From the NCBI RefSeq assembly GCF_026544205.1, contig NZ_JALNUI010000001.1, positions 124,001 through 188,000 of the forward strand: a stretch of DNA of 64,000 nucleotides, given 5' to 3'. The position numbers and the translations under genes were made by a program. Source of the stretch: Curtobacterium sp. GC_Cur_3. GTDB lineage: Bacteria > Actinomycetota > Actinomycetes > Actinomycetales > Microbacteriaceae. Shown here piece by piece: positions 58,022 to 64,000 of the stretch; the first letter of the stretch is position 1; each line of letters begins with the position of its first letter. A model generated the notes under the pieces. That model was not told the origin of the DNA. It did not search any database and worked only from the letters and a program-made list of their open reading frames with translations.

Positions 58022-58840
58022 GTGGCACCGAAGAACCAGGCGCGCGAGACCCGCGAGGCACGCGAGCGGCTCCGACTCTACGAAGCACGGCAGGGCCTGC
58101 ACGACCGGCAGCGACGCCGTCGTCGACGGGACGACGTCGTCGGGGCCGTCGCCCTGCTGGCGGTCGCCGCCCTCGCCACCGGTTCGCAGCTCCTCTACGC
58201 GGGGACACACACCAGCCAGGACCCGACCCCGTCGGCGTCCGCCAGTGCGAGCGCCACCCCGACACCGTCGGCGAGTGCCACCGCGGCGAACACCGGCGAC
58301 GTCCCGAGCAGGTCCATCGCGAAGGGCCGGACCTGGACCGGTTCGCTGACCCTCAACAAGGACGTCCACCTGGGGATCGAACTCGACGGCGGGCGCGCAC
58401 CCCAGGCCGCGAGCGTCGAGATCGACCTGATCCGCAAGCAGTTCTACGACGGCACCACGTGCCACCGACTCGCGGCCAGCGCCGACTTCCGCTTCCTGCA
58501 GTGCGGTTCGGCGAACGGCGACGGCACCGGTGACGCCGGCTTCCAGTACGGACCGGTCGAGAACACGCCGAAGGACGACCGCTACGCGAAGGGCACCATC
58601 GCGATCGCCCGGAGCGCCTCGACCCACTCCCAGTCCACGCAGTTCTTCATCGTCTACGGCGACACGACGCTCGACGGCTCCACCGGCGGGTACACGGTCG
58701 TCGGCAAGGTGACCAGCGGCCTGTCGGACCTGGAGTCGGAGATCACGTCGAAGGGCGTGCAGGACGCCGGCAGCGACGGCACCGGCACGCCCGAGGTGGC
58801 CACCACGATCACCGGCGCCACCATCGCCGAGCAGCGGTAG
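58022..58840 (+). CDS. Membrane-anchored cyclophilin-type peptidyl-prolyl isomerase
   Basis: The 272-residue protein has a basic cytoplasmic head (1-38), one membrane helix (about 40-62), a Ser/Pro/Thr/Ala linker and an extracellular cyclophilin domain (about 105-272) with [35 protein letters not shown] and [11 protein letters not shown]. The usual FHR..PGFMIQGGD is changed to CHRL..FRFLQCG and the catalytic arginine remains in the CHR motif. It may fold exported proteins or have lost catalysis. GTG at 58022; a TACGCT hexamer is at 57981-57986. It is divergent from rarA. Confidence 0.85.
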   Translation: MAPKNQARETREARERLRLYEARQGLHDRQRRRRRRDDVVGAVALLAVAALATGSQLLYAGTHTSQDPTPSASASASATPTPSASATAANTGDVPSRSIAKGRTWTGSLTLNKDVHLGIELDGGRAPQAASVEIDLIRKQFYDGTTCHRLAASADFRFLQCGSANGDGTGDAGFQYGPVENTPKDDRYAKGTIAIARSASTHSQSTQFFIVYGDTTLDGSTGGYTVVGKVTSGLSDLESEITSKGVQDAGSDGTGTPEVATTITGATIAEQR

Positions 58841-58952
58841 TCCACAGCCCGACGCATCCGCGGGCCGCGGGGGCCGCCGGTGCAATAGGGTGGCTTCCTG
58901 ACCGTGCCGACGGCGACGTCGGTGATGCACGACCACGATCGAGGCGAGACCT

Positions 58953-60185
58953 GTGGGATCTGACGAAGCAACGACCTGGGGGCGGGTCGACGAGGCCGGC
59001 ACCGTGTACGTCCGGTACCAGGACACCGAGCGTGTCGTGGGTGAGTACCCCGACGCGACCGCCGAGGAAGCGCTCGCCTACTTCGCGCGCAAGTACGCCG
59101 ACCTCGAAGGCCAGGTGAAGATCGCCGAGCAGCGCGTGCAGCGCGGGGCCTCGGCGAACGACGTCGCACGCACCGTCGAGCACCTGACCGCCCTGGTCAC
59201 CGAAGCCCGCGTCGTCGGCGACCTCAAGTCCCTCGAGGACCGGGTCGCCGTGCTCGCCGAGCAGCTCGGTTCGCTCACCAAGGAGCAGGCCGAGCAGAAC
59301 CAGGCGGCCCTGGCAGAGGCACTGGCCTTCCGCGCCGGCCTGGTCGAGGAAGCCGAGGCACTCGCAGCGGTCGACCCGGCGCGCGCGCAGTGGAAGCAGA
59401 TCACCGCGCAGCTCGACGACGTGTTCGCGCGCTGGCAGCAGCACCAGCACGACGGCCCCCGGATCCCGAAGAACGAGGCCAACGAGCTGTGGAAGCGCTT
59501 CCGGGCAGCCCGCTCGACGGTCGACCAGCACCGCCGTGCCTTCTACTCGGAGCTCGACGCCCAGCACCGCGACGCCCGGACCCGCAAGCAGGAGCTCGTC
59601 CAGCAGGCCGAGGCGCTCGCGTCGCGGGGCTCGGACGCGATCCCGGCCTACCGCCAGCTGCTCGACGACTGGAAGCAGGCCGGCCGCGCCGGCAAGCGCC
59701 ACGACGACGCACTCTGGGCACGCTTCAAGGCCGCCGGTGACGTCCTGTTCGAGCAGCGCCACGCCGAGAGCAGCGCGGAGAACGAGGAGTACTCCGCCAA
59801 CCTCGAGGCCAAGCTCGCGATCCTCACCGAGGCCGAGCCCCTCCTCCAGCAGCGCGACCGCGTCGCCGCCCGCAAGACCCTCACGGACATCCAGCGCCGC
59901 TGGGACGAGATCGGCCGGGTCCCCCGCGCCGACGTCCGCCGTGTCGAGGACCGCATCCGCGCGATCGAGGACCACGTCCGTGGGCTCGAGGACTCGCACT
60001 GGCGTGAGTCGAACCCGGAGCGCAAGGCCAGGACGACCGGCCTCGCGAGCCAGCTCGAGGACGCCATCGGCAAGCTCGAGGGCGAACTCGAGTCGGCGAA
60101 GGCCTCGGGGGACGCCCGGAAGATCAAGGACGCCCAGGAGGCCCTCGACGCCCGCAAGATCTGGTTGGACGCCCTCGGCAGCTGA
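58953..60185 (+). CDS. DUF349 repeat protein
   Basis: The 410-residue protein is largely alpha-helical and coiled-coil, with repeated DUF349 units of the form W....EL....F..A.D..F (for example WKQITAQLDDVFARWQ, LWKRFRAARSTVDQHR, WKQAGRAGKRHDDALWARFKAAGDVLFEQ and RRWDEIGRVPR). It lacks signal and membrane segments. The family has no known enzymatic role in actinobacteria. GTG at 58953 has GAGGCGAG upstream and ATAGGGT about 65 nt upstream. It ends at a 21-bp bidirectional terminator. Confidence 0.85.
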   Translation: MGSDEATTWGRVDEAGTVYVRYQDTERVVGEYPDATAEEALAYFARKYADLEGQVKIAEQRVQRGASANDVARTVEHLTALVTEARVVGDLKSLEDRVAVLAEQLGSLTKEQAEQNQAALAEALAFRAGLVEEAEALAAVDPARAQWKQITAQLDDVFARWQQHQHDGPRIPKNEANELWKRFRAARSTVDQHRRAFYSELDAQHRDARTRKQELVQQAEALASRGSDAIPAYRQLLDDWKQAGRAGKRHDDALWARFKAAGDVLFEQRHAESSAENEEYSANLEAKLAILTEAEPLLQQRDRVAARKTLTDIQRRWDEIGRVPRADVRRVEDRIRAIEDHVRGLEDSHWRESNPERKARTTGLASQLEDAIGKLEGELESAKASGDARKIKDAQEALDARKIWLDALGS

Positions 60186-60198
60186 GCGCCGACCGTCA

Positions 60199-60245
60199 CA
60201 CGACGAGACCCCCACGAGCGAACGGCTCGTGGGGGTCTCGTCGTG
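60199..60245. terminator. Bidirectional terminator between the DUF349 gene and ribF
   Basis: A perfect 21-bp stem (60199-60219 with 60225-60245) with a 5-nt GAACG loop lies midway between two convergent genes, 13 and 15 nt from their stop codons. It can serve both strands. Confidence 0.85.
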
Positions 60246-60260
60246 TTCGGGGACCGCGGC

Positions 60261-61223
60261 TCAGACCGACGCGGACATCCCGAGGAGCAGGCGGATGTCG
60301 AGGTCGTCCTGGCGCATCTGGGCGGCGAGTTCGTCCATCGAGCCGAACTTCACCATGCCCCGCACGAACGACACGAAGAGCACCGAGATGGTCTCGTCGT
60401 ACAGGTCGATGTCGACGTCGAGCAGGTGGGCCTCGATCTGCTTCGCCGGCACGCCCTCGAACGTCGGGTTGTTGCCGACCGACACCGCGGCGGGGTAGGT
60501 CGTGCCGTCGTACAGCACCCGTGCGGCGTAGACACCGTCATCAGGCACGAAGCCCTCGCACGCGGGGTCGAGGTTCGCCGTCGGGTACCCCATGGCCCGC
60601 CCGCGCTGGTTGCCCCGCACGACCGTGCTGCGGACGGCGTGGTCGCGGCCGAGCAGCCGAGCGGCCTCGGCGACACGCCCCTGACCGAGGAGCTCCCGGA
60701 TCCACGTGGACGAGACCCGGCGTTCCCCGTCCGGGCGGACGTCGTCCACCAGGTCGACGTCGTCGATGAGCTCGACGGCGAACCCGTGCTCGGCACCGAG
60801 GGTCCGGAGCAGGGCGACGTCACCGGCACCCTTCGCGCCGAAGCGGAAGTCGCTGCCGACGAAGAGGAGCTTGGCGTTCAGGGTGTCGACGAGGATCTTC
60901 GACACGAAGGCCTCCGGCGACCAGGACTGCAGCTCGTCGTCGAACCGGAGCAGGAGGGTGGCGTCGACACCGACGGCCTCGAGCAGTTCACGGCGCTGCG
61001 CGATGCTGGTCAGCGCCGGGGGCACGCTGACGGGGTCGATGACACTGAGCGGGTGTCGGTCGAACGTGACCACCGTCGAGACCAGCCCGTGTTCGGCAGC
61101 GGCTCGCTCGAGGTGGGCGATCACGGCGCGGTGTCCGACGTGGACCCCGTCGAACTTGCCGATCGTGACGGCGCTCGGGCCGAACCCCTGCGCGACGTCG
61201 GCGACGTCCTCGTAGAACTGCAT
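60261..61223 (-). CDS. ribF: Bifunctional riboflavin kinase / FAD synthetase
   Basis: The 320-residue enzyme makes FMN and FAD. The N-terminal adenylyltransferase domain has GKFDGVHVGH and VSSTWIRELL; the C-terminal flavokinase has VVRGNQRGRAMGYPTANL and GVPAKQIEAHLLD. ATG at 61223 has GGGGGAGCG upstream; the longer open frame upstream enters the next gene and is rejected. Confidence 0.97.
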   Translation of the reverse strand: MQFYEDVADVAQGFGPSAVTIGKFDGVHVGHRAVIAHLERAAAEHGLVSTVVTFDRHPLSVIDPVSVPPALTSIAQRRELLEAVGVDATLLLRFDDELQSWSPEAFVSKILVDTLNAKLLFVGSDFRFGAKGAGDVALLRTLGAEHGFAVELIDDVDLVDDVRPDGERRVSSTWIRELLGQGRVAEAARLLGRDHAVRSTVVRGNQRGRAMGYPTANLDPACEGFVPDDGVYAARVLYDGTTYPAAVSVGNNPTFEGVPAKQIEAHLLDVDIDLYDETISVLFVSFVRGMVKFGSMDELAAQMRQDDLDIRLLLGMSASV

Positions 61224-61234
61224 CGCTCCCCCGT

Positions 61235-61684
61235 TCACTCGCCGGCCGCCACGACCGGCTGGTCGGCGGCGTCGACCGCCGTGCCCGCCGTGCGGTGGTG
61301 CTTCCGGAGCCACCAGAGCCCGGCGATCGGCAGCACGAGCGGCGCGAAGGCGTACCCGAGGCCGTAGTAGGACCAGATGGTGTCGTCGGGGAACAGCTGG
61401 CGGTCGAGCAACGACAGGGTGCCGATGACGAGCACCCCGGTCATCTCGAAGACGATCGTGACGCATGCGACCCGGTACCAGGCGCGACCGGGCACGATCA
61501 GGGCGATCATCGCGACGATGTACACGACCGCCGCGATCGCGCTCAGCGTGTAGGCGAAGGGCGCGAACGAGAACTTTTCGGCGATCTGGACGACGCTGCG
61601 GCCCGTCGCCGCGAGGGCGAGGATGCCGTAGACGGCGATGAGGACGCGCCCGACACCGGTCGCGAGGGAGGACTTGGTCGCCAT
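61235..61684 (-). CDS. Conserved four-helix membrane protein next to ribF
   Basis: The 149-residue protein has four transmembrane helices (about 10-28, 42-62, 70-90 and 110-130), with the motif SVVQIAEKFSFAPFAYTLSAIAAVVYI and a lysine/histidine-rich end WWLRKHHRT. Similar proteins lie near ribF in actinobacteria, and their role is unknown. The ATG at 61684 is 7 nt after TAGAAT, hence probably leaderless. The stop is 11 bp before ribF, so it may be transcribed with it. Confidence 0.8.
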   Translation of the reverse strand: MATKSSLATGVGRVLIAVYGILALAATGRSVVQIAEKFSFAPFAYTLSAIAAVVYIVAMIALIVPGRAWYRVACVTIVFEMTGVLVIGTLSLLDRQLFPDDTIWSYYGLGYAFAPLVLPIAGLWWLRKHHRTAGTAVDAADQPVVAAGE

Positions 61685-61691
61685 TGGACCG

Positions 61692-61697
61692 ATTCTA
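61692..61697 (-). promoter_or_regulatory. -10 box of a leaderless transcript (membrane gene upstream of ribF)
   Basis: TAGAAT on the minus strand, 7 nt before the ATG at 61684. Confidence 0.55.
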
Positions 61698-61731
61698 CCG
61701 ACGTGCGGACCGTCCCCAGTACGGCATCGGC

Positions 61732-61755
61732 CACGGTGCGCGTCAGGGCACCGTG
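61732..61755 (-). terminator. Possible terminator after the truB-linked membrane gene
   Basis: Stem CACGGTGC (61732-61739) with GCACCGTG (61748-61755) and 8-nt loop, 26 nt beyond the stop at 61782. Confidence 0.5.
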
Positions 61756-61781
61756 CACGGGGCACGTCGGAGCCGTGCGGG

Positions 61782-62147
61782 TCAGTTCAGGGCGAACCAG
61801 ATCTGGTACATCCGGTACACCATCACCGCGACCGTGAAGGCTCCGGCACCGAGGACGACCGTGCTCCAGCGCGTGCGGTCGACGAGCGCCCAGACGATGG
61901 CAGCCGGCGGGACGAGCAGCACCGACACCGCGTACACCCAGAACTCGAGCACGTTGCCCTGCGGCGGGTTGCCCACGGCGGGACCAACCAGTGCCACGAC
62001 GAGCTGCGCCACGAGCACCAGCTCGACGAGGGCGAGCGACCCGACCGTGGCGTCGTTCGGCTTCCACCCGACGAACCCGACCACGACGGCGAACAGCCCC
62101 ACGACGACGGCGAGCACGACCTGCACCCACGTGAACCACTCGATCAT
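61782..62147 (-). CDS. Small membrane protein translationally coupled to truB
   Basis: The 121-residue protein has about four transmembrane helices (MIEWFTWVQVVLAVVVGLFAVVVGF, ALVELVLVAQLVVALVGPAV and two later). I do not recognise it. The ATG at 62147 overlaps the truB stop by 4 bp, so it is made together with truB. Possible roles are open; position is the only clue. Confidence 0.7.
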   Translation of the reverse strand: MIEWFTWVQVVLAVVVGLFAVVVGFVGWKPNDATVGSLALVELVLVAQLVVALVGPAVGNPPQGNVLEFWVYAVSVLLVPPAAIVWALVDRTRWSTVVLGAGAFTVAVMVYRMYQIWFALN

Positions 62148-63085
62148 GCGTTCGCTCCGGTCGGGGTCGGGAAGTTCGTGATGACGCGGAGCAGGCCACG
62201 ACGGACCGAGACGAGCCCGATGAGGCGGTCGTCCCGGGCGGACACCGCGGCGACGGGACCGTCGGTGTCGGGGTGGTCGGCGCCGACCCGCTTGCCGTCG
62301 GAGAGGTCCTTCGCGGCGATCGCGTCGAGCGCGACGACCGGGAAGAGCTCGCGGGCGATCGTCGACGGGCGGGCGAGGGCCGCGCGCACGTCGACGGAGT
62401 CGTCCTCGAGGTCGATGGCGTCGTCGACCGAGAAGGGGCCGACGAGGGTCCGCCGCAGCGCCGTGAGGTGGGCTCCGGTCCCGAGGGTCGCGCCGATGTC
62501 CCGCGCGAGCGCCCGGACGTAGGTGCCGGAGGAGCAGGAGACGACCACGTCGAGGTCCACGACGTGGGTCTCGGCGCCGAGGCACGTGACGACGTCGTCG
62601 CCCCGTCCCGTGACGTCGAAGCGGGAGATGGTGACCGACCGGGCCTTCAGCTCGACGCTCTCGCCCTTCCGCGCCAGGTCGTACGCCCGGCGACCGTCCA
62701 CCTTGATCGCGCTGACGGTGGACGGCACCTGCGAGATCGGGCCGCGCTGCAGGGCGACGGCGGCCTCGATCGCGGCGTCGGACACGTCGGCGTCGGCCAC
62801 TCCGGCAGCGACGGTCGGGGTGCCGTCAGCGTCGTCGGAGTCGGTGGACACGCCGAGGCGGATCGTCGCCGTGTAGGTCTTGTCGAGACCGACCAGGTGG
62901 GTGAGCAGCCGGGTCGACGGGCCGGCACCGAGCAGCAGGAGACCGGTCGCCATCGGGTCGAGCGTGCCGGCGTGCCCGATCTTCTTCAGGTCGAGACGTC
63001 GCCGGGCGATCGACACCACACGGTGACTCGAGATCCCCTGTGGCTTGTCGACGAGGAGGATGCCGTCTGCAGCGGTTTCGAGCAC
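62144..63085 (-). CDS. truB: tRNA pseudouridine-55 synthase
   Basis: The 313-residue enzyme makes pseudouridine 55 in the T loop of tRNAs. Catalytic aspartate is in HAGTLDPMATG, with VDKPQGISSH at the N-terminus and SSGTYVRALARDIG later. The GTG at 63085 (VLETAADGILLVDKPQ) has no Shine-Dalgarno sequence, but TACTCT is exactly 6 nt upstream. The longer open frame upstream crosses another gene and is rejected. Confidence 0.96.
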   Translation of the reverse strand: MLETAADGILLVDKPQGISSHRVVSIARRRLDLKKIGHAGTLDPMATGLLLLGAGPSTRLLTHLVGLDKTYTATIRLGVSTDSDDADGTPTVAAGVADADVSDAAIEAAVALQRGPISQVPSTVSAIKVDGRRAYDLARKGESVELKARSVTISRFDVTGRGDDVVTCLGAETHVVDLDVVVSCSSGTYVRALARDIGATLGTGAHLTALRRTLVGPFSVDDAIDLEDDSVDVRAALARPSTIARELFPVVALDAIAAKDLSDGKRVGADHPDTDGPVAAVSARDDRLIGLVSVRRGLLRVITNFPTPTGANA

Positions 63086-63091
63086 CCGAGG

Positions 63092-63097
63092 AGAGTA
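63092..63097 (-). promoter_or_regulatory. -10 box of a leaderless transcript (truB)
   Basis: TACTCT on the minus strand, 6 nt before the truB GTG. Confidence 0.6.
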
Positions 63098-63107
63098 GCA
63101 GCGCCCG

Positions 63108-63554
63108 TCAGCAGGCGTCGTTCCACTCCCGCCGGGGGTGCTCGGGGTCGGTGACGTCGAGCACCGCGGACGCGGCGATCTTGACGTCGGCACGGCGCTC
63201 GAGCCGGCCGGACTCCTGCTCGACCCACATCGACCAGCGCCAGAGCGTGCGGGCGCCCTGACCGAGCACCCCGTGCCCGTGCACGACGAGGACGCCGTCA
63301 CCGGCTCCGGTCGTGCGGAACGGCGTGACGAGGTCGCTGCGCAGCACGTCGACGTCGGACGAGGGAGCCGCTGCGGCCATCGCGGAGATGCCGTGCTGCT
63401 CGAACCCCGCGACGAGTGCGGCGGCCACGTGCTCGAGGTCGGTGCCGTCCTGGCCGTCGATGCCGACGACGGTGCGGTTCGTCCCGACCTGTGCGATCAC
63501 CTCCGCAGCGATCGCGGCCATCGTGTCGGTCTCTTCGGGTGCCCAGCGTGCCAT
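63108..63554 (-). CDS. Uridine-kinase-like protein with degenerate P-loop
   Basis: The 148-residue protein resembles a shortened nucleoside/uridine kinase: a first strand VVGIDGQDGTDLEHVAAALVAGF stands where kinases have DGxxGxGKST, and later DGVLVVHGHGVLGQGARTLWRWSMWVE resembles the kinase segment in which the strand is followed by a tryptophan-rich part. The P-loop lysine and threonine are lost (GQDGTDLEH), so ATP binding is unlikely. The ATG at 63554 is 6 nt after TACGGT, so it is probably leaderless. It is back to back with mutY. Homology is my inference; function unknown. Confidence 0.7.
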   Translation of the reverse strand: MARWAPEETDTMAAIAAEVIAQVGTNRTVVGIDGQDGTDLEHVAAALVAGFEQHGISAMAAAAPSSDVDVLRSDLVTPFRTTGAGDGVLVVHGHGVLGQGARTLWRWSMWVEQESGRLERRADVKIAASAVLDVTDPEHPRREWNDAC

Positions 63555-63560
63555 GCACCC

Positions 63561-63566
63561 ACCGTA
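63561..63566 (-). promoter_or_regulatory. -10 box of a leaderless transcript (degenerate kinase-like gene)
   Basis: TACGGT on the minus strand, 6 nt before the ATG at 63554. It shares bases 63565-63566 with the mutY -10 box on the other strand. Confidence 0.6.
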
Positions 63567-63570
63567 GGCT
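63565..63570 (+). promoter_or_regulatory. -10 box of a leaderless transcript (mutY)
   Basis: TAGGCT on the plus strand, 6 nt before the GTG at 63577. Confidence 0.6.
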
Positions 63571-63576
63571 GTCGTG

Positions 63577-64000
63577 GTGAACGCGAGCGGAGCCTCCCGA
63601 CCGGTTGTGGACAGCGGTGACCGTCCACAGGACGGCCCCGGACCCGACATCGCCACCCCGCTGATCGCCTGGTTCCGCGCCGAGGCGCGCGACCTGCCGT
63701 GGCGTCGGCCCGGCTTCCCGGCGTGGGGCACGCTCGTCAGCGAGATCATGCTGCAGCAGACACAGGTCGCGCGCGTGGTCCCCCGACTGGAGGCGTGGCT
63801 CACCCGGTGGCCGACCCCTCGCGACCTCGCGGAGTCGCCCCCGGCAGACGCGGTGCGTGCCTGGGACCGGCTCGGCTACCCGCGCCGGGCGCTCGCGCTG
63901 CACGCGGCGGCGACGGTGATCGCCGAGCGGCACGACAACGTCGTCCCCCGGGACGTCGACGCCCTGCTGGCCCTGCCCGGGATCGGCGACTACACGGCCA
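63577..64000 (+). CDS. mutY: A/G-specific adenine glycosylase (5' part, runs off right edge)
   Basis: The enzyme removes adenine mispaired with 8-oxoguanine. The visible 141 residues include LPWRRPGFPAWGTLVSEIMLQQTQVARVVP, the MutY DNA-binding helix pair, and the beginning of the helix-hairpin-helix LLALPGIGDYTA; the catalytic aspartate and the [4Fe-4S] cysteines would follow beyond the edge. GTG 63577 is chosen over GTG 63574 because TAGGCT lies 6 nt upstream, the spacing of the other leaderless genes here. Confidence 0.95.
   Translation, partial: MNASGASRPVVDSGDRPQDGPGPDIATPLIAWFRAEARDLPWRRPGFPAWGTLVSEIMLQQTQVARVVPRLEAWLTRWPTPRDLAESPPADAVRAWDRLGYPRRALALHAAATVIAERHDNVVPRDVDALLALPGIGDYTA

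Overview
The window is a gene-dense, very GC-rich (about 70 % by eye) piece of an actinobacterial chromosome. Gene content and order fit Micrococcales, most likely Microbacteriaceae (a Curtobacterium-like organism is my best guess from recall, not from a search). Supporting signs are an actinobacterial integration host factor domain, an ANTAR antiterminator like PdtaR, a HGxxPAAW-type membrane protein in the trp cluster, the pyrR-pyrB-pyrC-(PH-like)-carA-carB-pyrF-gmk-rpoZ-metK-priA-fmt-rsmB-rpe order known from mycobacteria, frequent GTG starts, and many leaderless genes. Almost every gene is on the minus strand. I see no prophage, insertion sequence, CRISPR array, toxin-antitoxin or secondary-metabolite locus; this is core genome.

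Layout. 1-7.3 kb: 5' part of rpsA (cut by the left edge), a DUF885 metallopeptidase, polA, a hotdog thioesterase, a GNAT acetyltransferase, an ANTAR response regulator and tRNA-Leu(CAA). 7.4-10.7 kb: HdeD-like membrane protein, ferritin-like/VIT iron exporter, pyruvate kinase. 10.8-26.7 kb: a long minus-strand cluster, in transcription order rpe, hisE, hisG, hisF, hisI, trpE, a Trp-associated membrane protein, the HGxxPAAW protein, trpC, trpB, trpA, lgt, gltB, gltD; terminators follow trpA and gltD. 26.7-32.8 kb: an unknown plus-strand gene, then fmt-rsmB, two small plus-strand genes and priA. 32.8-45.1 kb: efp-nusB followed by the pyrimidine operon, which runs through pyrF into gmk, rpoZ, metK and priA with mostly 1-4 bp overlaps. 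45.3-56.3 kb: a UbiB/ABC1-type kinase-like gene, two unknown plus-strand small genes, aroB-aroK-aroC-mltG-ruvX-alaS, a small membrane protein and rpsD. 56.5-64 kb: rarA, a membrane-anchored cyclophilin, a DUF349 protein, ribF, two membrane proteins, truB, a protein with a degenerate P-loop and the start of mutY (cut by the right edge).

How the genes work together. The centre holds three biosynthetic programmes (histidine/tryptophan, UMP/carbamoyl phosphate, shikimate/chorismate) linked to nitrogen assimilation (gltBD), the pentose phosphate supply (rpe) and translation or envelope genes (efp, fmt, alaS, rpsA, rpsD, lgt, mltG). Chorismate made through aroBKC feeds trpE; the ribulose-5-phosphate epimerase sits beside the PRPP-using histidine genes; carAB and pyrF complete the UMP pathway begun by pyrB and pyrC.

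Most notable observations: guanylate kinase is fused to an N-terminal actinobacterial IHF domain; a PyrR-binding RNA element precedes pyrR, with a lower stem that would mask the Shine-Dalgarno sequence; eleven genes have a TANNNT hexamer exactly 6 or 7 nt before the start codon, which indicates leaderless transcription, including a back-to-back pair whose hexamers share two bases; and a short protein next to mutY looks like a uridine-kinase-type fold whose P-loop lysine is lost. I did not find a clearly new multi-gene system.
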